Positions 1-7,496 of a DNA stretch of 8,739 nt are shown here, piece by piece. The notes beneath the pieces were generated by a model that was not told the origin of the DNA, searched no databases, and worked only from the letters and a program-made list of their open reading frames with translations. The stretch is from Betaproteobacteria bacterium (GTDB lineage Bacteria > Pseudomonadota > Gammaproteobacteria > Burkholderiales > Casimicrobiaceae). Both the position numbers and the translations under genes were made by a program. The stretch is taken from NCBI GenBank assembly GCA_003153335.1, contig PLYG01000102.1, forward strand, positions 1-8,739, in the 5' to 3' direction. Every line of letters begins with the position of its first letter. Positions within the stretch are counted from its first letter, which is position 1.

Positions 1-1519
<1,519 letters not shown>

Positions 1520-1524
1520 GCTCA

Positions 1525-1530
1525 CTCCTC
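1525..1530 (-). promoter_or_regulatory. Ribosome binding site of acs
   Basis: GAGGAG on the minus strand, six bases before the acs ATG. It is a strong Shine-Dalgarno sequence and decides the start codon. Confidence 0.8.
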
Positions 1531-1543
1531 GATGATTGTTTTT

Positions 1544-1567
1544 TGATGTGGCGCGCGTACCACATCA
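1544..1567. promoter_or_regulatory. Perfect 8-bp inverted repeat just upstream of the acs RBS
   Basis: TGATGTGG (1544-1551) and CCACATCA (1560-1567) are exact reverse complements around an 8-base spacer. In the acs transcript this would form a hairpin ending about 13 bases before the Shine-Dalgarno sequence, followed by a run of A. There is no U-run on the acs side, so it is not an intrinsic terminator. It could be a repressor/activator operator or a leader hairpin affecting translation. The sequence does not decide between these. Confidence 0.5.
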
Positions 1568-1634
1568 TGACTCTAACAACTTAGCCCAAGGGGTGCAATC
1601 GGGCCGAACCTTCCCGGGCCCGCTCATCGGCACC

Positions 1635-1669
1635 CGGCCTGCCGCGCAGGTTGCCGCAGCGGCAGGCCG
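1635..1669. repeat. 11-bp GC-rich inverted repeat in the acs leader
   Basis: CGGCCTGCCGC (1635-1645) pairs perfectly with GCGGCAGGCCG (1659-1669) across a 13-base loop. If the candidate acs promoter at 1692-1718 is used, this stable hairpin sits near the 5' end of the acs mRNA. There is no T-tract on either side, so a terminator is unlikely. A 5' stabilising or regulatory stem is possible. Confidence 0.5.
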
Positions 1670-1691
1670 CGAAGAAAAGGCGCAATACCTT

Positions 1692-1718
1692 ATTATATGA
1701 GACGCAAGACATCGTCAA
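1692..1718 (-). promoter_or_regulatory. Candidate sigma70 promoter for acs
   Basis: On the minus strand TTGACG (plus 1713-1718) is followed after 15 bases by a perfect TATAAT (plus 1692-1697). The -35 box matches five of six consensus bases. The 15-base spacer is shorter than the usual 16-18, which lowers confidence. Transcription would begin near 1685 and leave a leader of about 165 bases before acs, containing both inverted repeats. Confidence 0.45.
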
Positions 1719-1780
1719 GCGCGCCGCGCAACGATGCGTGAAATGCTTGCCGGGAAACGGCCAACCACGTGGAAACCGGG

Positions 1781-1789
1781 TGTTAGAAT
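1781..1789 (+). promoter_or_regulatory. Candidate extended -10 promoter for fumarase
   Basis: TGTTAGAAT matches an extended -10 element: TG, one base, then TAGAAT, which has one mismatch to TATAAT. No good -35 box lies at the normal distance (CCAACC is there), as is common for extended -10 promoters. It would start transcription near 1796 and give a leader of about 170 bases before the fumarase ATG. Confidence 0.35.
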
Positions 1790-1964
1790 CGTCCGCTGGT
1801 CATCCTGCGCACAAAAGAACATGGAATATCCACTCAAGAAGCTGCGGCCGCTCCCTGCGCTGAGCTTTGATTGCTATCACGTTCGCCACCCGTTTGATGG
1901 AGAATAATTCCCCCTCGACACCCCCGGCAAAGCACGGCAGCCCGGACACTGGACATTGACCGAC

Positions 1965-3491
1965 ATGACCATCATCAAGCAGGATGACCTGATCGAGAGC
2001 GTCGCCGCGGCGCTGCAGTACATCAGCTTTTACCACCCGGCGGACTTTATCTTGCATCTGGCACGCGCCTACGAGGCCGAACAAGGTCCCGCCGCCAAGG
2101 ATGCCATCGCGCAAATCCTCACCAACAGCAAGATGTGCGCCGAGGGCCGGCGACCGATCTGCCAGGATACCGGCATCGTCAACGTGTTCCTGAAAATCGG
2201 CATGGACGTGCGCTTCGAGGGCTTCACCGGCTCCATTGTCGACGCGGTCAACGAGGGGGTGCGCCGCGGCTATCTCGATCCCGACAACAAGCTGCGCGCT
2301 TCCATCGTTGCCGACCCGCAATTCGCGCGCAAGAACACCCAGGACAACACGCCGGCGGTCGTGCACATGGAAGTCGTCCCGGGGAACGCGCTGGAGGTGC
2401 AGGTCGCAGCCAAGGGCGGCGGCTCGGAAAACAAGTCCAAGTTCGCGATGTTGAATCCCGCGGATTCGCTCGTCGACTGGGTGCTCAAGACCGTTCCAAC
2501 CATGGGTGCGGGCTGGTGTCCGCCCGGAATGCTGGGCATAGGCATCGGCGGGACGGCGGAAAAGGCGATGCTGATGGCCAAGGAGGCGCTGATGGAGGAC
2601 ATCGACATGGTCGATCTGCTCCAGCGCGGCCCCGCCAACAAGACCGAGGAGCTGCGGGTCGAGCTCTACGAAAAGGTCAACGCCCTAGGTATCGGCGCGC
2701 AAGGTCTGGGCGGGCTGACGACGGTGCTCGACGTCAAGATCCGGATGTACCCCACGCACGCCGCGTCCAAGCCGGTGGCGATGATTCCCAATTGCGCGGC
2801 GACCCGCCACGCCCATTTTGTCCTCGACGGCTCGGGGCCGGCCTATCTCGAGCCGCCGCCGCCGCTCGATCTGTGGCCCGATGTCCACTGGCAGCCCGAT
2901 TACAACAAGAGCAAAAAGGTCAATCTCGACGCGCTGACCCGGGACGAGGTTGCAAGCTGGAAGCCTGGTGACACGCTGCTGCTCTCGGGCAAGATGCTTA
3001 CCGGCCGCGACGCCGCGCACCAGCGCATCCAGGAAATGCTGGCCAAGGGCGAAAAGCTGCCCGTAGCCTTTACCAACCGGGTGATCTACTACGTCGGACC
3101 AGTCGATCCGGTGCGCGGCGAGGTAGTGGGTCCCGCCGGCCCGACCACGGCCACGCGAATGGACCAGTTCACCGAAATGATGCTGGCGCAAACCGGGCTG
3201 CTTGCCATGATCGGCAAGGCCGAGCGTGGGCCGGTCGCGATCGCGGCCATAAAGAAACATCGGTCTGCCTACCTGATGGCGGTGGGCGGCGCTGCCTATC
3301 TGGTCGCCAAGGCGATCAAGGGCGCGCAAGTCGTCGGCTTTGCCGATCTGGGAATGGAGGCGATTTACGAGTTAGACGTCAGGGACATGCCGGTCACGGT
3401 GGCCGTCGATGCGAGCGGCACTTCGGTGCACGAGACCGGCCCCCGCGAATGGCAGGCACGGATCGGCAAGATCCCGGTGGCGGCCGCCTGA
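1965..3491 (+). CDS. fumA: Class I fumarate hydratase (iron-sulfur, FumA/FumB type)
   Basis: This enzyme interconverts fumarate and malate in the TCA cycle and is cytoplasmic and oxygen-sensitive. The 508-residue product has the alpha and beta portions fused in one chain, the usual class I form. Three cysteines expected to ligate the [4Fe-4S] cluster are visible: C66 in PICQDTG, C185 in GWCPPGMLGIGIGG and C277 in PNCAATRHAHF. The beta part carries SGKMLTGRDAAHQRI (from 341+) and GPAGPTTATRMDQF (from about 389). The ATG at 1965 is preferred because family members begin M-T-x-I-K-Q-x-D-L. A TTG nine bases upstream in the same frame is the alternative. No strong Shine-Dalgarno sequence precedes either. 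It is divergent from acs, with a leader of about 170 bases if the extended -10 is right. Nothing is truncated. Confidence 0.96.
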   Translation: MTIIKQDDLIESVAAALQYISFYHPADFILHLARAYEAEQGPAAKDAIAQILTNSKMCAEGRRPICQDTGIVNVFLKIGMDVRFEGFTGSIVDAVNEGVRRGYLDPDNKLRASIVADPQFARKNTQDNTPAVVHMEVVPGNALEVQVAAKGGGSENKSKFAMLNPADSLVDWVLKTVPTMGAGWCPPGMLGIGIGGTAEKAMLMAKEALMEDIDMVDLLQRGPANKTEELRVELYEKVNALGIGAQGLGGLTTVLDVKIRMYPTHAASKPVAMIPNCAATRHAHFVLDGSGPAYLEPPPPLDLWPDVHWQPDYNKSKKVNLDALTRDEVASWKPGDTLLLSGKMLTGRDAAHQRIQEMLAKGEKLPVAFTNRVIYYVGPVDPVRGEVVGPAGPTTATRMDQFTEMMLAQTGLLAMIGKAERGPVAIAAIKKHRSAYLMAVGGAAYLVAKAIKGAQVVGFADLGMEAIYELDVRDMPVTVAVDASGTSVHETGPREWQARIGKIPVAAA

Positions 3492-3535
3492 CCAACCCGC
3501 ATGCCCGGTGCGGCATGCACATCACGGAGTGACCT

Positions 3536-3664
3536 GTGTACAGCGTCACCACAATGCGATCGGACAAACCACATCTTTCGCGCCATGCCGTCGTGGTGGG
3601 TCGCGGCATGCGGGTGCGCGCACGGCCCGATCTCGTCGGCATGGTCAGCATGGTGTTCGACTGA
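3536..3664 (+). CDS. Possible small ORF coupled to the GGDEF-EAL gene (42 aa)
   Basis: A GTG-initiated ORF of 42 codons fills the gap between fumarase and the cyclic-di-GMP gene. GGAG at 3526-3529 lies six bases before the GTG, a better ribosome binding site than the large downstream gene has. Its TGA (3662-3664) overlaps the downstream ATG as TGATG, the classic layout for translational coupling. The product is basic, begins MYSVTTMRSDKPHLS and ends VRARPDLVGMVSMVFD. It has no membrane segment or domain I recognise. Wobble positions are G/C-rich in the second half, as in real genes here. It may be a true small protein, a leader cistron, or chance in GC-rich DNA. I cannot assign a function. 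Confidence 0.4.
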   Translation: MYSVTTMRSDKPHLSRHAVVVGRGMRVRARPDLVGMVSMVFD

Positions 3665-5862
3665 TGACCAGGAACTGGCCCCGCCTCGGTCTGCGCGCCA
3701 AACTCAATCTGCTGACCATCGTGCTGATCGTTGCCACGGCGGCCGGGATTGCCGCGTATCTGGTGCGGCAGGAACTGCACGATGCACGCGCCAAGCTCGA
3801 GACCGAGGGGGTAGCCATTCTCTCGCTACTCTCGGAAGCAGGCGAGCTGCCGATCTATACCGCGAACCGCCCCCAGCTCAGCCAGGTTCTCGACACCCTG
3901 TCGCTGAACCGGGACATTGCGTACGCGGTGGCGCTGGACGCACAGCGTATAGAACTGGCGCGCCGGCTGTTTTCGGTCAAGGAATTGCCGGGATTGCCGG
4001 ACTACCCGGAGGAGACACAGATCGGCCGCATTCAGAGCACCTACGTGACGGCCGACGGCAAGCGCATTCTTGAACTGTTTGCGCCGATCCTGGGCAACCG
4101 CAGCGATGCGGACGAAACCAAATCCGAAACCATAGGCTTTGTGCGCCTGGGCCTGTCGCAGGAACAGGTCGACGAGCGGGCGAGCGCCTACCTGACCAGC
4201 GCGCTGCTGGTCAGCGGCTTTGTCGTCCTGATCGGCATCGCCCTGAGCCTGCTTCTGACGCGCCGCATGCTCGCCCCCGTCCGGAACCTGACCGAGGCGG
4301 CCGAGGCCGTCGGACGGGGCGACCTGCGGGTGCGCGTGCCGGAGACCCGAAGCAGCGAGTTCGCGGTGCTCACCGATACCTTCAATCAGATGACGGCGCG
4401 CCTCGCCGCCTCCCAGGCATCGGTCGAGGATTACCAGCACACGCTGGAAGAAAAGGTCGAGCAGCGCACCCGCGAGCTGCAGACCGCCACGGCGCGCGCC
4501 TACAAGCTGGCGCAGCAGGACATTCTCACCGGGCTGCCCAACCGGGTGCTGCTGAATCAGCGCCTGCAGCAGATCCTGGCGCTCGCCAAGCGTGAACATC
4601 AGCAGGTGGCGGTGTTGTTCCTCGACTTCGATCATTTCAAGCGGATCAACGACACGCTGGGGCACGACACCGGCGACCAGTTGCTGCAACAGGTCGCCCA
4701 GCGCCTGTCGGCAACCATACGCGAGTCCGACTTGGTTGCGCGCCTGGGCGGCGACGAGTTCGTGCTGGTGCTCACCGGCCTGAACATGGCGCAAAGCGCG
4801 CACGAACTGCTGCAACTGGTCGAGCGCGTGCGCGGCGCCTTCGGCACGCCGTTTTCGGTCAATGGCCAGGATCTGTCGCTGACGGTTTCCATCGGCGTGA
4901 GCATGTTCCCCGATGATGCGATCGACGCGCCCAACCTGATCAAGCAGGCGGATACGGCGATGTATGCGGCAAAGGAGCAGGGGCGCAATGCCTACCGGTT
5001 CTTTACCGCCGACATGAACGCGCGGATCCAGGCCCGGGTGCAGCTCGAAAATGCGCTGCGGCGCGCGTTGGCCAACCAGGAGTTCTACCTCGTCTACCAG
5101 CCCCAGATCGACCTGGCGACGGGACTGCCGGTCGGCGTCGAGGCCCTGGTGCGCTGGCGGAATCTGGACCACGGCGAAATCCAGCCAAACGAGTTCATCA
5201 CGGTCGCCGAAGAATCGGGCCTCATTCACCCGATCGGCGCCTGGGTGCTGGAGACGGCGTGCCGCCAGGGCCGCGAATGGGCCGACCAGGACATGCTGCT
5301 GCGAATCAGCGTCAACGTGTCGGTCCGCCAGCTGGAACAGGACACGTGGCTCGATGTCGTGCGGAATGCGCTCAAGGTTACGCGCCTGGCGCCCAGCTAC
5401 CTGGATCTGGAGATTACCGAGTCGGTGATCATTTCCAACGCCGACAAGGCGGTGGCCACGCTCTCAAGCCTGAAGCAGATGGGCGTTACGCTGACCATGG
5501 ATGACTTCGGCACCGGTTACTCCAGCCTCTACTACCTGACCCGGCTGCCGCTGAACAACATCAAGATCGATCAGAAGTTCATCCGCGGGCTGGATCACGA
5601 TCGCAACGACGAGGCGATCACTCACGCGATCATCGCCCTCGCGCATGGCCTGGGTATGCGGGTCATCGCCGAAGGCGTAGAAACGCCGTCGCAGTTCCGC
5701 TTCCTGCAAAAGCAGGGCTGCGAAGAAGCCCAGGGGTTCTACATCGGCCGGCCGATGACGGCAGCGGCGCTGAAAGTCTGGTGGGAGCAGCGGACGGAGT
5801 ACGCAATGCGCCTCCGGGGCAAAGGCGCGCTTGCCGGCGGCGTCGAGCCCCGCGAATCGTAA
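3664..5862 (+). CDS. Membrane HAMP-GGDEF-EAL cyclic-di-GMP enzyme
   Basis: A 732-residue inner-membrane signalling protein that makes and/or degrades cyclic-di-GMP. TM1 is at about residues 14-34, followed by a periplasmic sensor of about 140 residues (resembling CHASE8-type sensors, from memory). TM2 is at about 178-199, HAMP at about 198-251 and a coiled coil at about 252-285. The GGDEF domain starts at DILTGLPNR (286) and has DFDHFKRIND at 321 and an intact GGDEF at 362-366. An RESD I-site at 353-356 lies five residues before it, as expected for product inhibition. The EAL domain has EALVRW (493), NVS (551), ITES (584), DDFGTGYSS (613), KID (634), EGVE (670) and QGF (690), so all metal and catalytic positions look present. 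The start at 3664 places TM1 at the N-terminus and lacks a good RBS of its own. It is convergent with the next gene, 30 bases away, with no clear terminator between. Direction of net activity is unknown. Confidence 0.95.
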   Translation: MTRNWPRLGLRAKLNLLTIVLIVATAAGIAAYLVRQELHDARAKLETEGVAILSLLSEAGELPIYTANRPQLSQVLDTLSLNRDIAYAVALDAQRIELARRLFSVKELPGLPDYPEETQIGRIQSTYVTADGKRILELFAPILGNRSDADETKSETIGFVRLGLSQEQVDERASAYLTSALLVSGFVVLIGIALSLLLTRRMLAPVRNLTEAAEAVGRGDLRVRVPETRSSEFAVLTDTFNQMTARLAASQASVEDYQHTLEEKVEQRTRELQTATARAYKLAQQDILTGLPNRVLLNQRLQQILALAKREHQQVAVLFLDFDHFKRINDTLGHDTGDQLLQQVAQRLSATIRESDLVARLGGDEFVLVLTGLNMAQSAHELLQLVERVRGAFGTPFSVNGQDLSLTVSIGVSMFPDDAIDAPNLIKQADTAMYAAKEQGRNAYRFFTADMNARIQARVQLENALRRALANQEFYLVYQPQIDLATGLPVGVEALVRWRNLDHGEIQPNEFITVAEESGLIHPIGAWVLETACRQGREWADQDMLLRISVNVSVRQLEQDTWLDVVRNALKVTRLAPSYLDLEITESVIISNADKAVATLSSLKQMGVTLTMDDFGTGYSSLYYLTRLPLNNIKIDQKFIRGLDHDRNDEAITHAIIALAHGLGMRVIAEGVETPSQFRFLQKQGCEEAQGFYIGRPMTAAALKVWWEQRTEYAMRLRGKGALAGGVEPRES

Positions 5863-5892
5863 TCCGCGCGGACCATCGTACGGCGTGCGTAA

Positions 5893-6738
5893 CTACTTCG
5901 CGCCGGCGCCTGCCTTTTTGCGCAGGTATTGCAGCCAATCCACAAAGGGCAGCGCGTTCGCTTGCCAGAGGCCGGTGACGCGCTCACCCGAGCTCAATCC
6001 GGTTGCGGGCACATCGCCGCGTTGCGGGACGGCATAGGTTCCGAACAGAATGTCGTAAATCGGAAAAATCGCCGCGAAATTCCGGTCCTTGTGCTCGACG
6101 CGCACCGAGTGATGCAGCCGATGCAGTTGCGGGGAACAGAGAACCCGGTTGAAGGGACCGAAGTGCAGATTCAGATTGGTGTGAATGTAAAAACCCCAGA
6201 AACTCAGGGCGAACGCCAGTCCCGCCGAAAATGCAGGCGTGAGGTCGAACAGTATCGCCATCGGCAGCGTCATGAAAAATACCCGCAGCGGATCTTCCAG
6301 CCAGTGGTGGCGCAGCGACGTGGTGACGTTGAGCGACTCGTCGCTGTGGTGCAGCTTGTGTTGCGGCCACAACCAGAGAAACTCGTGCTGGGCGCGATGA
6401 AACCAGTAGTAGGCAAAATCGAAGATCAACAGGTGGACCAGCCCGCGCAGATCCGCGCCAACGTAGGAATTCACGGGAATCAGGCCGAACATCTGCGGGT
6501 AATGCGTGCGCAACTGCCCGACCACGAGCGCCGCCGTTGGCGGCAGCAACAACGCCGTCCCGAGCACGTAAAAGGGCAGATACAGCACGTTGAGCCGGAT
6601 GTCCCGCAACGGCTGGTCGCGCTGGGCCGGAAGCAGGCGTTCGAAGAACAGGAAGAACGCGTAGTAACCCAGGGTTTGCAGCAAGGTCAGGCCCACGCCG
6701 CGCGCAAACTCCAGCAGTTGCGATTCGCCGGCGCTCAT
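5893..6738 (-). CDS. Sterol desaturase / fatty acid hydroxylase family membrane protein
   Basis: A 281-residue integral membrane protein of the di-iron fatty acid hydroxylase superfamily, which hydroxylates or desaturates lipids using oxygen. The histidine clusters expected to hold two irons are present in order: HRAQH (114-118), HKLHH (127-131), RHH (143-145) and LHRLHH (205-210), with an additional H186. Hydrophobic stretches at about 17-33, 51-73, 100-113 and 153-185 fit a multi-pass protein with the histidines on the cytoplasmic face. The late motif NFAAIFPIYDILFGTY is typical of bacterial members. The substrate cannot be told from sequence; a lipid or carotenoid-like compound is possible. 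ATG at 6736-6738 has no good Shine-Dalgarno sequence. A six-codon minicistron with a strong one ends on it (ATGA), suggesting coupled translation. It lies 16 bases downstream of the nucleotidyltransferase, probably in one operon. Confidence 0.88.
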   Translation of the reverse strand: MSAGESQLLEFARGVGLTLLQTLGYYAFFLFFERLLPAQRDQPLRDIRLNVLYLPFYVLGTALLLPPTAALVVGQLRTHYPQMFGLIPVNSYVGADLRGLVHLLIFDFAYYWFHRAQHEFLWLWPQHKLHHSDESLNVTTSLRHHWLEDPLRVFFMTLPMAILFDLTPAFSAGLAFALSFWGFYIHTNLNLHFGPFNRVLCSPQLHRLHHSVRVEHKDRNFAAIFPIYDILFGTYAVPQRGDVPATGLSSGERVTGLWQANALPFVDWLQYLRKKAGAGAK

Positions 6739-6755
6739 CGGTAAACACTACGCAT
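6735..6755 (-). CDS. Six-codon minicistron bridging two genes
   Basis: On the minus strand an ATG (plus 6753-6755) overlaps the nucleotidyltransferase stop as TGATG. It reads MRSVYR and ends in a TGA that overlaps the desaturase ATG as ATGA. GGAGGTGA (plus 6760-6767), the strongest Shine-Dalgarno match in this interval, is spaced correctly for this small ATG and lies about 20 bases too far from the desaturase start. It may deliver ribosomes to the desaturase by termination-reinitiation. The peptide itself is unlikely to have a function. It could be chance. Confidence 0.35.
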   Translation of the reverse strand: MRSVYR

Positions 6756-7321
6756 CAACTCACCTCCAGGTCAGCGGCCGTATCGACATCCCGCAGCACG
6801 CCCGGGTCGTCGACATCGGTCCAGCGGATGGCGGTCGCGTGCGCGATCACCTCGCGGGCGCCCTCGTCGTTGCCGAGCACGGTCAACGCCGGACGATGCA
6901 CCCGGCCGAATCCGACCGGATGGCCGCGCTTGCCCTGATGGCGCGGGACCACGAGTTGTTCGCCGCGCCGCAGTTCGGCCGCGACTGCCTCGAACGTGTC
7001 GGGCCGGATCCACGGCATGTCGGCCAGCGCGATCATCACCGCATCTGCGTCGCCCGCCGCACGCACACCATGCGCGAGGCTCGCGCCCATGCCCACCTGC
7101 GCATCGGGGCAGACCGTCACCCGCGCGCCAGCGGCCGCGAGTTCCTGTGCGAGTTCATCGTCCCCGGGACGCACCACCGCAATGACTTCGGGCACGGCGG
7201 CAGCCAGGTTGGCGCAGGCGCGGCGCCCTACCGTCGTGCCGTCTGCCAATTTCGCCAACAGCTTGCCGCCACCGAAGCGTGTGGCTGCGCCGGCCGCGAG
7301 CAGGATTCCCACAATGCGCAA
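6755..7321 (-). CDS. MocA/MobA-like nucleotidyltransferase, start uncertain
   Basis: A 188-residue cytoplasmic NTP-transferase of the MobA/MocA group, which links CTP or GTP to molybdopterin or related phosphate acceptors. The nucleotide-binding signature LAAGAATRFGGGK is at residues 8-20, the metal-binding region ALADMPW at 98-104, GKRGHPVGF at 130-138 and DVDTAADL at the C-terminus. The HPVGF form resembles MocA (molybdopterin cytidylyltransferase) more than MobA, but no molybdoenzyme gene is in view, so substrate is open. Length is normal for the group. The best N-terminus (RIVGILLAAG) requires a TTG start at 7319-7321; the next option is GTG at residue 4. Neither has a Shine-Dalgarno sequence. 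The palindromic element ends only about eight bases upstream, so native start signals may have been displaced. It is probably cotranscribed with the downstream desaturase gene. Confidence 0.85.
   Translation of the reverse strand: MRIVGILLAAGAATRFGGGKLLAKLADGTTVGRRACANLAAAVPEVIAVVRPGDDELAQELAAAGARVTVCPDAQVGMGASLAHGVRAAGDADAVMIALADMPWIRPDTFEAVAAELRRGEQLVVPRHQGKRGHPVGFGRVHRPALTVLGNDEGAREVIAHATAIRWTDVDDPGVLRDVDTAADLEVS
6760..6767 (-). promoter_or_regulatory. Strong Shine-Dalgarno sequence inside the nucleotidyltransferase 3' end
   Basis: GGAGGTGA on the minus strand lies within the last codons of the nucleotidyltransferase. It is correctly spaced for the minicistron ATG, not for the desaturase ATG 23 bases downstream of GGAGG. 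Confidence 0.5.
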
Positions 7322-7372
7322 AGTGGGCCTAGCAGTCTGTTGAAAAGCGTAGCGAAGATGGCCATATGCTAG

Positions 7373-7393
7373 GCCTCAGTTGGCAAATGAGGC
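7373..7393. repeat. Internal hairpin 1 of the palindromic element
   Basis: GCCTCA pairs with TGAGGC; after one G/A mismatch, TT pairs with AA around a GGC loop. It closely resembles hairpin 2 at 7442-7462. Confidence 0.6.
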
Positions 7394-7408
7394 GCACAGA
7401 AACCGCAG

Positions 7409-7424
7409 CGTACAAAGGCGTACG
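7409..7424. repeat. Central small hairpin of the palindromic element
   Basis: CGTAC (7409-7413) pairs with GTACG (7420-7424) across a 6-base loop in the element's core. Confidence 0.45.
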
Positions 7425-7441
7425 TGAGGATTTCGAGCACC

Positions 7442-7462
7442 GTCTCATTTGGCAAATGAGGC
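7442..7462. repeat. Internal hairpin 2 of the palindromic element
   Basis: CTCATTT pairs perfectly with AAATGAG around a GGC loop, and the stem extends by one T-G wobble and one G-C pair. It shares TTGGCAAATGAGGC with hairpin 1. Confidence 0.6.
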
Positions 7463-7496
7463 CGCAGATGGCCAGCAGTAGCTTTTCAACAGGCTG

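Noticed and set aside
1651..1863. A 70-codon plus-strand ORF in the acs-fumarase gap
   Set aside because: It starts with TTG inside a hairpin, has no ribosome binding site, runs across both candidate promoters and resembles no family I know.
1821..1959. Two short ORFs in the fumarase leader (28 codons from ATG 1821, 20 codons from ATG 1897, the second ending six bases before the fumarase ATG)
   Set aside because: Neither has a convincing Shine-Dalgarno sequence, and composition is mixed. They might be upstream leader peptides, but support is too weak to list as genes.
3826..5229. Long minus-strand open frame opposite the GGDEF-EAL gene
   Set aside because: Mirror frame of a GC-rich coding region; the plus strand contains all catalytic motifs.
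5863..5892. Possible bidirectional terminator between the convergent genes
   Set aside because: The spacer has a 10-bp palindrome (TCCGCGCGGA) but no loop and no T-tract on either side, so it does not look like an intrinsic terminator.
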